A stretch of 64,000 nt of DNA from an uncultured Bacilli bacterium (GCA_934162325.1 CAKPIH010000001.1:1-64000); one strand, 5' to 3'; positions 34,724 to 44,877 are shown, counted from the first letter of the stretch. Notes: generated by a model not told the origin, from the letters alone. Made by a program: numbers and translations.

Positions 34724-35435
34724 TAGTCTTAGGTATAATAACCTTATCTCCAGGTTTAATATTTGTTATATCATTATAATCTTCAAATGCTTCTTTTGTA
34801 ATACCATATTTAATAAGTATTTTATCAATAGTATCTTCTTCTTTAACAATATAAACATAATAAGTAGTATAAGTCTCACTATCATCTAAATTAGAAAACA
34901 AATCACTAGCAGTAATATTATCATTGTCTCTAGTTTCCTCTTTAATTTCTTCAGTATTTATTTTTTCCATAATTTCCTCTTTCTTTTCATCAACTACTGG
35001 TATATCATCTTTCACATCATCTATTTTTATTTTTTCTACTCTAACTTCTTCTATTTCCTCAGTTTCTGTTTTTTCATCTAGAGTATCTTCTTCCTTTGTT
35101 ACATCTTCTGGTAAATATTCAGCTTCAATAAACAAATCAATATTAACACTCAAAGTATCACTATTAATAACATCGTAATAAAAATCATCAATATCCGCCT
35201 TCACAGTACTAATATCATATCTAGGATCTAAAGTAATATCAAAAGGTAAATCAAAAGAAAATTCTTCTCTATTAATAGAGCCTTCATTCATCTTATAATT
35301 CCCAGTAATATGAAATACACCAGTAATAATACCTTCTTCTTCAACATTAATTTCTCTTTCCAAAGATATAGAAGTAATCTCACTAACTTTAGTTTTAAAT
35401 GATAATTCTTTCTTAAATGGTACAATCTGTTTCAT
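34716..35435 (-). CDS. spoVID: SpoVID-like spore coat assembly protein
   Basis: A 239-residue protein that organises the coat around the forespore. An N-terminal domain (1-120) matches SpoVID in starting with VPFKKELSFKTKVSEITSIS and then SFDLPFDITLDPRYDI. An acidic linker rich in Glu, Lys and Ile covers about 125-180. A C-terminal LysM domain has YYVYIVKEEDTIDKILIKYG at about 190-209. It is less than half the length of Bacillus SpoVID, mainly from a shorter linker. AAAGGAAGAG supports the ATG at 35435. It precedes ysxE with an eight-base overlap. Confidence 0.82.
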   Translation of the reverse strand: MKQIVPFKKELSFKTKVSEITSISLEREINVEEEGIITGVFHITGNYKMNEGSINREEFSFDLPFDITLDPRYDISTVKADIDDFYYDVINSDTLSVNIDLFIEAEYLPEDVTKEEDTLDEKTETEEIEEVRVEKIKIDDVKDDIPVVDEKKEEIMEKINTEEIKEETRDNDNITASDLFSNLDDSETYTTYYVYIVKEEDTIDKILIKYGITKEAFEDYNDITNIKPGDKVIIPKTSE

Positions 35436-35474
35436 AATCACTCTTCCTTTCAATAAAAGATATGAAACGAAAAT

Positions 35475-35502
35475 AAAAATATAACAATTAAGTTATATTT
35501 TT
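35475..35502 (-). terminator. trmK terminator
   Basis: Nine-base-pair stem AAATATAAC/GTTATATTT with the stop codon in its loop and a T-rich tail on the minus strand. Confidence 0.75.
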
Positions 35503-36162
35503 AAGTATTTTAATATTTCTTTTTAATTTTAATTTATATAAATAATGTCCACTCCCAATATTATTTAATATCACAGTAATTGTCTTAAGTTCCTTATCAC
35601 ATTTTTTTCTAAATAATTCACTATTCTTATTTAATAATATAGGTCCCAAATATAATTCCTTATAAGAATATCTTTTCTTACCATTCTTAAACATAATAAC
35701 AGTATAAATAATATTCTTATCAAGAACCAGTTCTTCATCATCAATATAATAACCCATACTAACCATATTCTTTCTTAAAAAATATAAATCAGTATTACTT
35801 TGAATAATAATCTTATTAATATCTTTAAGTTTATCTTGAGAATATTTTAGAAATCCTATAATAGTATTAGCCCCCATACCCGCTACTACTAATGTATCAA
35901 TTTTATCTTTCTTATTAATAACAGATATACCACTACCAAGTCTAATATCTATTCTATCTTCTAATTTATATTTATTTACATTCTTTCTAGCAGACTCTAA
36001 AGCATTATTATTAACATCACTAGCAATAATTTTTAAATTCTTATATTTTTCAGCCAAATATATAGATAAAAGTCCGTGATCACAACCAATATCAATCACG
36101 GATTTATCATTTTCATCTATAAAACTAGCCACCATTTCTAATCTTTTAGATAATTTACTCAT
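35488..36162 (-). CDS. trmK: tRNA (adenine-22-N1)-methyltransferase TrmK
   Basis: A 224-residue SAM-dependent methyltransferase modifying A22 of tRNA. The N-terminus [13 protein letters not shown], the SAM-binding [16 protein letters not shown] (residues 23-38), [16 protein letters not shown] and [15 protein letters not shown] follow the family pattern. The C-terminal helical part is typical. It overlaps the rpoD stop by eight bases, so translation is coupled. Position after dnaG-rpoD matches yqfN in Bacillus. Confidence 0.93.
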   Translation of the reverse strand: MSKLSKRLEMVASFIDENDKSVIDIGCDHGLLSIYLAEKYKNLKIIASDVNNNALESARKNVNKYKLEDRIDIRLGSGISVINKKDKIDTLVVAGMGANTIIGFLKYSQDKLKDINKIIIQSNTDLYFLRKNMVSMGYYIDDEELVLDKNIIYTVIMFKNGKKRYSYKELYLGPILLNKNSELFRKKCDKELKTITVILNNIGSGHYLYKLKLKRNIKILKNIT

Positions 36163-37252
36163 TTAAGAAATCCTTCAACTTTCTACTTCTAGATGGATGT
36201 CTTAATTTTCTTAAGGCCTTAGCCTCAATTTGTCTAATTCTTTCCCTTGTTACACCAAACATTTGCCCAACTTCTTCTAATGTTTTAGATGATCCATCAT
36301 CAAGACCAAACCTAAGTCTAAGTACTTGTTCTTCTCTTTCAGTTAAAGTAAGTAAAACATCACTAATCTCTTCTTTTAGCATTTCATGAATAGTAAAATC
36401 TTCCGGAGACATATTGTTTTCATCAGGAACAAAATCACCCAAATGTGAATCTTCTTCTTCTCCAATTGGAGTTTCTAAAGAAACAGGATCCTGAGCAATC
36501 TTAATAACTTCTCTAATTTTTTCAGGACTCATACCCATTTTTGCAGCAAGTTCTTCATCAGTAGGTTCTCTATTAAGTTCAAGTGTAAGTTGTCTTTGAA
36601 ATCTTGATAGCTTATTAATAGTTTCTACCATATGTACAGGAACTCTGATAGTTCTAGCTTGATCCGCTATTGCTCTAGTAATAGCTTGTCTAATCCACCA
36701 AGTAGCATAAGTAGAAAACTTATATCCCTTATTAGCATCAAATTTTTCAACAGCTTTCATAAGACCAATATTCCCTTCTTGAATCAAATCAAGAAAAAGC
36801 ATACCTCTTCCAACATATCGTTTAGCAATAGATACAACAAGTCTTAAATTTGACTCTGCAAGTCTATTTTTAGCCTCTTCATCACCATTAGCAATTCTCT
36901 CAGATAATTCAGTCTCTTCTGCAAGTGATAACAAACTAATTTTACCTATCTCTTTTAAATACATTCTAACAGGATCATTAATAGTAAGTTCTTTAGCAAT
37001 ATTATTATCTTTTAAAATATCCTCTAAATCTCCACCATCATCTTCATCACTACCATCATCTAAGTCAGATTCTGATACAACACTAATATCATTTTCCATA
37101 AGAGCATTATAAAGTTCATCAAGTAAATCACTACCTATTTCAAGACCTTTTAACTCTTCAGCCAACTCTTCATATGTAATAAATCCAAGTTCCTTACCTT
37201 TCTTAATCAAGTTTTCTTTTCTTTGTTCAAAATCTTTAATTTCTGATACCAT
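36155..37252 (-). CDS. rpoD: Primary sigma factor RpoD/SigA
   Basis: Housekeeping sigma factor (365 residues). Region 1.1-like N-terminus is present in short form, then [11 protein letters not shown] (region 1.2), [17 protein letters not shown] (2.1-2.2), [19 protein letters not shown] (2.3-2.4), [10 protein letters not shown] (3.0) and [18 protein letters not shown] (4.2). An acidic stretch rich in Asp lies near residues 60-80. The start overlaps the dnaG stop. The many TTGACA/TATAAT promoters in the window are its expected targets. Confidence 0.97.
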   Translation of the reverse strand: MVSEIKDFEQRKENLIKKGKELGFITYEELAEELKGLEIGSDLLDELYNALMENDISVVSESDLDDGSDEDDGGDLEDILKDNNIAKELTINDPVRMYLKEIGKISLLSLAEETELSERIANGDEEAKNRLAESNLRLVVSIAKRYVGRGMLFLDLIQEGNIGLMKAVEKFDANKGYKFSTYATWWIRQAITRAIADQARTIRVPVHMVETINKLSRFQRQLTLELNREPTDEELAAKMGMSPEKIREVIKIAQDPVSLETPIGEEEDSHLGDFVPDENNMSPEDFTIHEMLKEEISDVLLTLTEREEQVLRLRFGLDDGSSKTLEEVGQMFGVTRERIRQIEAKALRKLRHPSRSRKLKDFLNE

Positions 37253-38969
37253 TTCTACTACCTCCCCTTATCTTCATTATCTCCATAGATATTTCTGCTT
37301 GTTTTAACGGATCTTTCTCTTCTTTTAACTTTTTGTTTAAATTATTAACTCTTACTTCTTTATGATACTCATTTATAACAAAAATATAATCTTCAATCTC
37401 TTCTATTTGAAAGTCCTCTTTTATTCCAATAGCAATAATATCACGGAGGGTTCTAAGTATTTCCTCTCGATCAGATATATAACTAATAAAATCAGCAACA
37501 TTTATTATACCATATTTATGAAAATAGTAAATAATTTCATTAGATAATTCACGAATATTTTTATCAGGAAAATATCCAACTCTATTTTCAACCATATTAA
37601 GTACCTTTTCATTCTTTAACATATAATAAATAAGATAATTCTCTGCCATTCCATATTTATTATAAGTCTTCTTAGGTTTAATCTCTTTAACAACCTCTTT
37701 TTTATTTTTAATCAACTTATTATATTTATCTTTTATAGTCTCATAATCTATATTAAAATTATCCGATAACTTCTTTAAATTAAGTTCTACTATAATATTA
37801 TCTTTCTCATTAACAAGTTCTTTTAAAGCACTATTAACATAAGAAGAAATATCTTTAATATTACCAAAATCCTTATTCTTTTTAAGTATTTCCATCTTAT
37901 AATCAATAAGATTACTAGCATTATTAATTTGTGCTAAAAAAGAATCTTTACCATTTTTAAGTATATATTCATCAGGATCTAAATTATCAGGAAGTCTAAC
38001 TACTTTAATATTAACTCCAGTATCTTCAAGTAACTCAATAGCACTAATAGTAGCCTTTTCACCAGCAGCATCACCATCAAAACATAAAACAACATTATTA
38101 GCCATATTTCTAATAATACTTTTATGTTCCCTCGTAAGAGCAGTTCCCATAGTAGCAATACAATTATCAATACCAACTGTACTAGCCCTAATAACATCCA
38201 TTTGACCTTCCATAATAATAATAGAATCATTTTTCTTCAAATGTTCTTTAGCAATATGATAATTATATAAAATCTTTCCCTTTTTAAATTTATCCGTCTC
38301 TTTAGTATTAACATATTTAGCAGTATCTTTAGTATTATATATCCTACCAGAAAAAGCAACAGGATTACCACTTAAATCATAAATAGGAAACATAATTCTA
38401 TTAATAAAAATATCATGTCCATTCTCATTAGTAAGACCAACATCTACTAGTTTATCAATAGAATATTTTTTATTAATCAAGTATTCAGTAAGTGATACCT
38501 TCTGTATAGAAAGACCAATACCAAACCTCTTAATAGTATCTTTATCAATATGTCTCTTATCTAAATATTCAATAGCATTCTTACCTAAATTAGTAAATAA
38601 ACTATTTTGATAAAATTTATTAGCAGTACTATAAATATCAAAGTATTCATCTTTCTTATTACTAACACTAATATTAGTACCAATATTAATACCAACCTTT
38701 TCCCCAAGCAATCTAACAGCCTCAGTAAAAGATATCTTCTCAAAATCCGCTACAAAAGTAAATACATTACCACTAGCACCACAAGAAAAACAAGTATAAA
38801 TCTGTTTCTCCGGACTAACACTCATACTAGGAGAATGATCATCATGAAAAGGACAAACACCAAAATAATTTTTCCCCTTCTTTGTAAGATTAACATACTT
38901 AGAAATAACATCAACAATATCAGTTTTATTTCTTATCTCATTCATAACTTCATTACTGATATAAGCCAT
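37236..38969 (-). CDS. dnaG: DNA primase DnaG
   Basis: Synthesises RNA primers at the replication fork (577 residues). The N-terminal zinc-binding domain has [11 protein letters not shown] and [11 protein letters not shown]. The TOPRIM core has [20 protein letters not shown] and [14 protein letters not shown]. The C-terminal helicase-interaction domain is diverged. The ATG at 38969 is chosen because AAGGAAG precedes it; the longer frame adds nine residues not seen in the family. It heads the dnaG-rpoD-trmK operon. Confidence 0.96.
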   Translation of the reverse strand: MAYISNEVMNEIRNKTDIVDVISKYVNLTKKGKNYFGVCPFHDDHSPSMSVSPEKQIYTCFSCGASGNVFTFVADFEKISFTEAVRLLGEKVGINIGTNISVSNKKDEYFDIYSTANKFYQNSLFTNLGKNAIEYLDKRHIDKDTIKRFGIGLSIQKVSLTEYLINKKYSIDKLVDVGLTNENGHDIFINRIMFPIYDLSGNPVAFSGRIYNTKDTAKYVNTKETDKFKKGKILYNYHIAKEHLKKNDSIIIMEGQMDVIRASTVGIDNCIATMGTALTREHKSIIRNMANNVVLCFDGDAAGEKATISAIELLEDTGVNIKVVRLPDNLDPDEYILKNGKDSFLAQINNASNLIDYKMEILKKNKDFGNIKDISSYVNSALKELVNEKDNIIVELNLKKLSDNFNIDYETIKDKYNKLIKNKKEVVKEIKPKKTYNKYGMAENYLIYYMLKNEKVLNMVENRVGYFPDKNIRELSNEIIYYFHKYGIINVADFISYISDREEILRTLRDIIAIGIKEDFQIEEIEDYIFVINEYHKEVRVNNLNKKLKEEKDPLKQAEISMEIMKIRGGSRNGIRN

Positions 38970-39000
38970 AAGTATCACTTCCTTACAAAAAGCCAATATA

Positions 39001-39029
39001 ATTATATAACAAAAGCATTTTTTTGTAAA
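39001..39029 (-). promoter_or_regulatory. dnaG sigma-A promoter
   Basis: -35 TTTACA (39024-39029), 17-base spacer, perfect -10 TATAAT (39001-39006) on the minus strand, about 30 bases before the start codon. It should drive dnaG, rpoD and trmK. Confidence 0.75.
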
Positions 39030-39065
39030 GAAAAAAGATAAGAAACTTCCATATTTCCTCCCTTT

Positions 39066-39094
39066 TTAGTATATAACCCTAACTAATATATAAT
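39066..39094 (+). promoter_or_regulatory. Promoter of small RNA candidate F
   Basis: -35 TTAGTA (39066-39071), 17-base spacer, -10 TATAAT (39089-39094) on the plus strand. Spacing from -10 to GGTTGATA (six bases) is identical to copy A on the other strand. Confidence 0.5.
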
Positions 39095-39100
39095 ATATAT

Positions 39101-39175
39101 GGTTGATATCTTAGTTAAAGACTCCATTAGAGGCTTTAACTAATACTCTAAGATTACAAGCTTAGAGTGCCATAA
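39101..39175 (+). ncRNA. Candidate small RNA with two AC...GG hairpins (copy F)
   Basis: Plus-strand orientation, starting GGTTGATATC. Hairpin 39111-39143 has a ten-base-pair stem TTAGTTAAAG/CTTTAACTAA and a 13-base loop beginning ACTCC and ending AGAGG. Hairpin 39145-39168 has an eight-base-pair stem ACTCTAAG/CTTAGAGT and loop ATTACAAG, a diverged form. An A-tract follows, as in copy A. No clear terminator is visible, so the transcript could run antisense into the 3' end of the deacetylase gene. It diverges from dnaG. Confidence 0.45.
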
Positions 39176-39183
39176 AAAAATAG

Positions 39184-40173
39184 TTATCTAGCAAATCCAT
39201 ATACCCTCCCTTTTTCTAAAGGAATATTCTTATAATAAAACAAATCACTAACCGTAACAAAAGTATAACCCTTACTCTTTAAAGATGGAATAATAATTTC
39301 TAATGCATTAGCAGTAGCACTATAAATATCATGCATTAAAACAATATCTCCATCTTTTACTTTATTAATAACCCTACTACTAATTCTCCTAGAATTATGA
39401 TATTTCCAGTCCAAAGTATCAATATCCCATATAATAATAGGAGTATCCACTACACCCCTAATCATCTTATTACAAGATCCATAACTAGGTCTAAATAAAG
39501 TAGGATATTTCCCCGTAACTTCAAAAATAAGATTACTAGTATCATTAATCTCACTCTTAACCTTATCTTCTTTATATTTAGTAAGAAGTAAATGATTAAA
39601 AGTATGATTTCCAATCTCCATCTTACTACTAACCATTCTCTTTAAAATATTCTCATTTTCCTTAATTCTATTACCAAGTACAAAAAAAGTAGCAGGAACA
39701 TTATTTTCCTCTAATATATCAAGAACCTTATTAGTATTATAATTAGGTCCATCATCAAAAGTAAGAGCAATATATTTATTACTAGTAATATCATTATCAT
39801 AAATAATATAATCATTCATATAAGTACTAGCTATCCCCTTCTCCACTTTATCATTATCCATATCAATAATAAAACTATCAATATCATTAGATATCTTTCC
39901 TGATCCTACTATATATTTATAAAAACTCAAATAATATTTATTCTCTTTCAAATAACCATCATAATCAATAAAAATATCATCACTATAATTATTAGAAGTC
40001 CTATTCAAATAATTCTCAATAAATAAATCAATATTATCATTATCAAAAAAAGGATAATTAATAGTCCTATTACTATCAATAAGTACCTTGTTAACAATCT
40101 CACTATTATAATCAATAACTAGTATCATAAAAAAAATAATAATAAAAGGAAGCATAAAATATCTATATTTCAT
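39184..40173 (-). CDS. Polysaccharide deacetylase family protein
   Basis: A 329-residue protein with an N-terminal membrane anchor (about 5-22), an unassigned linker and a NodB-homology domain (about 130-320). Motif 1 is LTFDDGPN (catalytic Asp and metal Asp), motif 2 is HTFNHLLL (metal histidines), motif 3 is RPSYGS and a late motif is LMHDIY. Members remove acetyl groups from peptidoglycan or other wall sugars; in spore formers some act in cortex synthesis (PdaA type). Substrate not determined. Confidence 0.88.
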   Translation of the reverse strand: MKYRYFMLPFIIIFFMILVIDYNSEIVNKVLIDSNRTINYPFFDNDNIDLFIENYLNRTSNNYSDDIFIDYDGYLKENKYYLSFYKYIVGSGKISNDIDSFIIDMDNDKVEKGIASTYMNDYIIYDNDITSNKYIALTFDDGPNYNTNKVLDILEENNVPATFFVLGNRIKENENILKRMVSSKMEIGNHTFNHLLLTKYKEDKVKSEINDTSNLIFEVTGKYPTLFRPSYGSCNKMIRGVVDTPIIIWDIDTLDWKYHNSRRISSRVINKVKDGDIVLMHDIYSATANALEIIIPSLKSKGYTFVTVSDLFYYKNIPLEKGRVYGFAR

Positions 40174-40214
40174 AAATTCACCTATCTAAATATATGAAAA
40201 AAAGACTAAATATA

Positions 40215-40790
40215 TTAGTCTCTAATATCAATTCCATCAAACTTAACATCAATAAACCTCTTACTAGATAAATAATCACACATATGTACAAATCTCTGAT
40301 ACTTATCTTTAGGTATAGGTAAAACCTCATTACCATTATAATCCTTATTCCAAATACCCATATGTGAAGAAATAACCCTAATAAGTAAATTAAATTCTTC
40401 ATCAGTAAGAGATAATTTACTCCTACTTTCTTTTATAAGTTCACATACCACTAACGGATGATCAAATCTCGTATACTTTTCTTTTACTCTACCACTTTTA
40501 CACCCATCATGTAAAACAATAGCCATAATAATAATATCCTTTTCATTATCACTAAAATTATTAAGTCCCGGATTATCTAAAAGCTCTTTAGCAAATCTAA
40601 CTGCCACTTTAGTATGTTTAACAAGTCCATGCTCACTCTTAGCAAAATCTGGATGGTATTTACCAGTACTAGAAGCAGGAATATCAAAAAAATAATCAGG
40701 TAATTCATTAACCAATAACTTAAGATCTTCTCTTTTCTTATTGTCTTTTATATAACCATATTCCTTATTAAAATATTCAATTTTATTCAT
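40215..40790 (-). CDS. HD-domain phosphohydrolase
   Basis: A 191-residue HD-superfamily metal-dependent phosphohydrolase. The pattern H...HD...D is visible: HGLVKHTKVA (first His), IVLHDGCKSG (HD), then FDHPLVV, SHMG and HMCDYLSSKRF (final Asp). Substrates in this superfamily are nucleotides or cyclic dinucleotides; none can be chosen here. It is packed between the deacetylase and mscS on the same strand, five bases after mscS ends. Confidence 0.82.
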   Translation of the reverse strand: MNKIEYFNKEYGYIKDNKKREDLKLLVNELPDYFFDIPASSTGKYHPDFAKSEHGLVKHTKVAVRFAKELLDNPGLNNFSDNEKDIIIMAIVLHDGCKSGRVKEKYTRFDHPLVVCELIKESRSKLSLTDEEFNLLIRVISSHMGIWNKDYNGNEVLPIPKDKYQRFVHMCDYLSSKRFIDVKFDGIDIRD

Positions 40791-40795
40791 AACAT

Positions 40796-41596
40796 CTACT
40801 TCCTTACATTAATATCTACAGTAGTATATGGTATTTCAATCTTTTCCTTATCAAAAGTATCTTTAACCAATCTAAGAAATGCTCTCTTAGCAGAATACCT
40901 ATTAGGAGCCTTACAAGTAACATTAACTAAATATACAATCGAAGAATCCGCAAAAGCATCAACACCATTTAATTCATATGCAATAACACCATCAATTTTT
41001 AATACATCTTCCCTAATATCCGAAAGAACTTTCTCTAGTTTTTCCAAATTAGTATCATATGCTACATTAAGTTTAATATATAATATAGCATCAGACAAAC
41101 TATAATTAATAACCTCATTAAATGAAGAATTACCAATTGATTTAATCTCACCAGTAAAAGATTTAATCTTAGTAGTTCTAAGTCCTAATTGAATAACAGT
41201 ACCACTAAAACCATTAATTTCAACAGTATCTCCGACAGCAAACTTATTATCAAAAATAATAGAAATTCCCGCTAATAAATCTTTTAAAATATCTTGAAAA
41301 GCAAGACCAATAACCGCAGCAAATACTCCAATTGAAGCAATAATACTAGTAGTATCAACTCCATATAATTTTAATATTTGTAATATAATTAATATAACAA
41401 TTATATATTTAAAAATATTCTTAGATAAATCAATTATTGTATCTTTCCTCTTATCCCTACCTCTAGTACTCTTATGTTTAGCAGTAAGTTTATTAATAAC
41501 ACTATTAACAACTAAATAAAGAAATAAACCTACTATAACATAAACAAAAGGTAAATAAAACTTTTCACTAGTAATAACTTTAATAAAACCTTCCAT
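40796..41596 (-). CDS. Small-conductance mechanosensitive channel (MscS family)
   Basis: A 266-residue channel that releases solutes on hypo-osmotic shock. Three transmembrane helices (about 12-32, 60-80, 84-110) precede the beta domain. The pore-lining third helix with GVFAAVIGLAFQDILKDLLAG is conserved, followed by DNKFAVGDTVEINGFSGTV and the usual LRTTKI. Size and order match MscS-like YkuT/YbdG-type channels. Co-oriented with the HD protein. Confidence 0.9.
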   Translation of the reverse strand: MEGFIKVITSEKFYLPFVYVIVGLFLYLVVNSVINKLTAKHKSTRGRDKRKDTIIDLSKNIFKYIIVILIILQILKLYGVDTTSIIASIGVFAAVIGLAFQDILKDLLAGISIIFDNKFAVGDTVEINGFSGTVIQLGLRTTKIKSFTGEIKSIGNSSFNEVINYSLSDAILYIKLNVAYDTNLEKLEKVLSDIREDVLKIDGVIAYELNGVDAFADSSIVYLVNVTCKAPNRYSAKRAFLRLVKDTFDKEKIEIPYTTVDINVRK

Positions 41597-41634
41597 AATC
41601 TTCCTTCTTTCTTTTTATATAAATAATTATACCA

Positions 41635-42711
41635 TTATTTAAACATTCTAACAATAACTTCATTAGAAATATACATATATTTCTTATTAATTTTAAGATA
41701 ATTATTTTCTTTTATCAAATAACCATCTCTAACTAAGTCATCTATATCATAAACATCTTCTAATAAAACATTAAATTTTTCTTTAAACTCATCTAAATTT
41801 ATACCATCAAACTTTCTAAGTCCAAGCATCACTTCATTTTCCATCTGAATATCTTTATCTTCTTCTTGGGTATAATCTAAATAACTACCACTTAAATACT
41901 TACTTAAATTCTTCGTATTACTAATTCTCTTATTACCAATATAACTAACACTAGATAAACCAAAACCATAATATTCATAATTATTCCAATAACCCAAATT
42001 ATGTTTAGATTGATATCCACTTCTAGCATAATTACTAATTTCATAATGAATATACCCATTCTTCTCTAAAGTATCCTGAATATAATTATACATCTCATAA
42101 TCCAGATCCTCATCAATATTCTTAGTACCATTAATCTTTAATACCGTATTATCCTCAATAATCAAACTATAAGTAGAAATATGTGGAATATCAAGTTCTA
42201 AAAAACAATCAATATCCCTCTTCAAAATATTAATATCATCATAAGCAGCATATATTAAATCAATATTAATATTATCAAAATATTTCTTTACTAACCCAAT
42301 CTTTTCAAATACCATTTTCTTATCATGATTTCTTCCAAGAAACTTAATTACACTATCATTAAAAGATTCTACCCCTACATTAACTCTATTAATACCATAT
42401 TTTTTCATAATAATAAGTTTTTCTTCACTAATAGAATCAATATTACATTCCATAGTAAATTCACAATAAATATCTTTATCAAAAACACCAATAATATCAA
42501 ATAAATACCTAAGTTCATCTATATCTAAACTAGATGGTGTACCTCCTCCTATAAAAATAGTATTTACTTTCTCACCTTTATATCTACTACTAATCTCTTT
42601 CTTAAGATTATCTAAATAATCATAAATATATTTCTTATTATAATATACCTTACAAAAATCACAATAACTACAAATACTATTACAAAAAGGAATATGAATA
42701 TATATCAACAT
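41635..42711 (-). CDS. hemW: Radical SAM heme chaperone HemW
   Basis: A 358-residue radical SAM protein formerly called oxygen-independent coproporphyrinogen oxidase-like. The N-terminus YIHIPFCNSICSYCDFCK has the C-x3-C-x2-C cluster motif, followed by IFIGGGTPSSL and the C-terminal HemN-type domain. Lack of a fourth pre-cluster residue pattern found in HemN favours HemW. In Bacillus it lies after lepA near gpr and holA. The ATG at 42711 is favoured over the longer frame because GGTGAT is correctly spaced. Confidence 0.9.
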   Translation of the reverse strand: MLIYIHIPFCNSICSYCDFCKVYYNKKYIYDYLDNLKKEISSRYKGEKVNTIFIGGGTPSSLDIDELRYLFDIIGVFDKDIYCEFTMECNIDSISEEKLIIMKKYGINRVNVGVESFNDSVIKFLGRNHDKKMVFEKIGLVKKYFDNINIDLIYAAYDDINILKRDIDCFLELDIPHISTYSLIIEDNTVLKINGTKNIDEDLDYEMYNYIQDTLEKNGYIHYEISNYARSGYQSKHNLGYWNNYEYYGFGLSSVSYIGNKRISNTKNLSKYLSGSYLDYTQEEDKDIQMENEVMLGLRKFDGINLDEFKEKFNVLLEDVYDIDDLVRDGYLIKENNYLKINKKYMYISNEVIVRMFK

Positions 42712-42734
42712 AAACATCACCATAAATAGAATAT

Positions 42735-42741
42735 CATACTA
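42735..42741 (+). promoter_or_regulatory. Possible sigma-G -10 element for sspI
   Basis: CATACTA, which matches the forespore sigma-G -10 pattern CATnnTA. No clear -35 partner is seen at 17-18 bases, so this is weak. SspI is made under sigma-G in Bacillus. Confidence 0.3.
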
Positions 42742-42800
42742 AAGAGTATTTTACAACGTATAAATCAAAAATAAATAACCATATTAATAATGGTGATAAC

Positions 42801-43007
42801 ATGAATAATATAGATATAAGAGCTTATATAATTTCTAACTTCAAAGAAGACAATATAGAAGAAATAAGAAATTCAATTGAGGAATCAATAGCATCACATG
42901 ATGAAGATCCTCTAATAGGATTAGGAGTATTATTTGAATTATTTTGGAATAATAGCACTGATGAAGAAAAAGAAAAAGCCCTATCAAATATAAAAAAAGG
43001 TATGTAA
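42801..43007 (+). CDS. sspI: Small acid-soluble spore protein SspI
   Basis: A 68-residue protein matching SspI of spore formers along its length. The IRAYIISNFKEDNIEEIRNSI segment corresponds to the N-terminal pattern, and GLGVLFELFWNNST is the diagnostic centre, followed by an acidic-basic tail. It is packed into the spore core and is not of the alpha/beta type cleaved by GPR. Plus strand, between two minus-strand genes, with a terminator covering the stop. A GGTGAT site precedes the start. Confidence 0.85.
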   Translation: MNNIDIRAYIISNFKEDNIEEIRNSIEESIASHDEDPLIGLGVLFELFWNNSTDEEKEKALSNIKKGM

Positions 43008-43030
43008 CCAAAAATTACATATCTTTTTTT
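42999..43030 (+). terminator. Convergent terminator of sspI
   Basis: Nine-base-pair stem GGTATGTAA/TTACATATC (one G-U) followed by seven T on the plus strand. It overlaps the sspI stop and the last codons of holA. Confidence 0.8.
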
Positions 43031-43965
43031 GCAATAAAAAGTTCTAAAAGAAACTTACCATCACCATTACCACTCTTAATATTTTTATCAATATCCGCTA
43101 ATTTAGATAAATACTTAATCAAATCATCTTCACTATAGTAGTAGCAATCATTAAGTAAATACTTAACTCTATATGGACTTTTAAACTCTAATATTTTAGC
43201 AATTTCTTCATTAGACTTACCACTATTATATAATCTCTTAACTTGAAATAATAATCTAATCTGACTAGCAATAATAGCTATTATCTGACTAACATCCATA
43301 CCATTATTAATAAAATTATAATATAACTTCATAGCCTTATTACAATCATTTTTAAGAATAGAGCTAACAAGTTCAAATACAGTATCATCTATATCTTCAT
43401 CAACAAGTAAAATAATATCATCTTTATCAATAACTTTCTCTTCTAATTTATATAGCATAAGTTTATCAAGTTCATTCTTAATATTATCAATATCTTTATT
43501 ACATCTACCCAAAAAGAACTTAATATCCATATTACTCATAGTAAATCCATTATCTTTAATATAATTCCTAACAAAAGTATCCAAATACTCTTCAGTAACA
43601 CTAAGTTTATTAATAGTACCATTATCATTAATTAATTTATATAACTTCTTCTTACTATCAACACTATCACTATTTAAAATAAATATCAAATAACTATTAG
43701 TATTATAATTATTAAAATATTCCTCTAACAAAGAAATATCAAATTCACTCTTCTGTAAAAAATAACTATCACTATCAATAACAATAAACTTATATGGATC
43801 AAACATCCCAATAGTAGAAGCCTCTACAATAATATCCGAAACATTTTCAATATCATAATATATACTATCACTAGTAATATTTAAATTCTTCTTAAGTTTA
43901 TTAACCTCATTACTTAAAAGAGATTTATCTCCACTATATAATAAATAAAAATTACTCTTTTTCAT
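43015..43965 (-). CDS. holA: DNA polymerase III delta subunit
   Basis: HolA (316 residues) opens the sliding clamp as part of the clamp loader. The family's degenerate AAA+ layout is seen: LLYSGDKSLLSNEV near the start, then the delta-specific helical region with YLDTFVRNYI, the conserved LLVDEDIDDTVFELVSSIL (about 185-203) and AIIASQIRLLFQVKRLY. The C-terminal collar domain ends FLLELFIAKKD. It overlaps the upstream gene by one base (TAATG). Confidence 0.9.
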   Translation of the reverse strand: MKKSNFYLLYSGDKSLLSNEVNKLKKNLNITSDSIYYDIENVSDIIVEASTIGMFDPYKFIVIDSDSYFLQKSEFDISLLEEYFNNYNTNSYLIFILNSDSVDSKKKLYKLINDNGTINKLSVTEEYLDTFVRNYIKDNGFTMSNMDIKFFLGRCNKDIDNIKNELDKLMLYKLEEKVIDKDDIILLVDEDIDDTVFELVSSILKNDCNKAMKLYYNFINNGMDVSQIIAIIASQIRLLFQVKRLYNSGKSNEEIAKILEFKSPYRVKYLLNDCYYYSEDDLIKYLSKLADIDKNIKSGNGDGKFLLELFIAKKDM

Positions 43966-44807
43966 TAATTATCAACAACCTTACAAGTATAATTATCATC
44001 TTGATAATGTTTTATAAGTCCATCTTTATCTGTAGGTAAAAAGAAGTCTTCTTTAGTATTAATTGAAGAAAATAATTTATAAGTATAAGTATTATCATCA
44101 AACTTATAAGTATCACCATCACTAAAATATTGATAAAAATAACTTTTATCTCTAAATTCTTTATAATAATTAACATCATTAAAAATATAATCAGACTTTA
44201 CTTTAATATCAATAATAGTTCCATGACCATTAAATTCAAGTTCAACATTTTCAATAACTGAAGCCGGTAGTTTTTCATGATCATAAGACTTACTACAAGT
44301 ATAGTAAACATTTTTACCATTAATAACTTCTGGATTAAAAAAGAAAAACATAGCTACTACTAAAATAAAAACAAGTAAAAATACTATAGTAAAATTAACT
44401 TTTTTCTTTGGAACAATCTCTTTTTCAACAACTTTAGGTTTTGGAATCGTAATATCATTAAGTTTTTTAATATCAACATCAACATCACATATTGCTTCAT
44501 CTATAACCTGTATAGAATTAACTTTATCTAAAGAAATAATTTCATATTCTTCTTGATAATTATTATCAATTAACTCTTTAACAAAATTCTTAATATCATC
44601 ATCATTTTCACCTTTCGATATCATAACAATAATCTCATTATTTTTAACAAAAGCCGAACCACAATATAATTTCTTATTATCATAACTATAAATTATATAT
44701 TTATTACCATTCTTAATACTTTTAAATACTGCAAAAACATTTAAAAAAATAGTCTCTTGTCCAAAATTAAACTTATAGTCATTTAATTTAATAACTTTAC
44801 CATTCAT
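43965..44807 (-). CDS. Uncharacterised single-pass membrane protein
   Basis: A 280-residue protein with an N-terminal soluble part (1-138), one transmembrane helix (about 140-162) and an outer C-terminal domain with paired cysteines (YYTCSKSYD and YTCKVVD). The outer domain resembles the cysteine-bounded, beta-rich layout of the lipoprotein at 12314. I do not recognise the N-terminal part. It is coupled to holA. Confidence 0.65.
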   Translation of the reverse strand: MNGKVIKLNDYKFNFGQETIFLNVFAVFKSIKNGNKYIIYSYDNKKLYCGSAFVKNNEIIVMISKGENDDDIKNFVKELIDNNYQEEYEIISLDKVNSIQVIDEAICDVDVDIKKLNDITIPKPKVVEKEIVPKKKVNFTIVFLLVFILVVAMFFFFNPEVINGKNVYYTCSKSYDHEKLPASVIENVELEFNGHGTIIDIKVKSDYIFNDVNYYKEFRDKSYFYQYFSDGDTYKFDDNTYTYKLFSSINTKEDFFLPTDKDGLIKHYQDDNYTCKVVDN

Positions 44808-44855
44808 AACATTATCACCTAAATAAATTATATACTAAATTATCATTTTAGTAAA

Positions 44856-44877
44856 GAAAAAACTGCTAATGCAGTTA
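44856..44877 (-). terminator. Terminator of TasA-like gene 1
   Basis: Six-base-pair stem AACTGC/GCAGTT with a four-base loop and a T-tract on the minus strand; it overlaps the stop codon at 44875. Confidence 0.75.

Noticed and set aside
39002..39052. A 16-codon frame on the minus strand with a strong ribosome-binding site upstream of dnaG
   Set aside because: It overlaps the dnaG promoter itself, so it would not be in the dnaG transcript; the good site is probably chance in AG-rich sequence.
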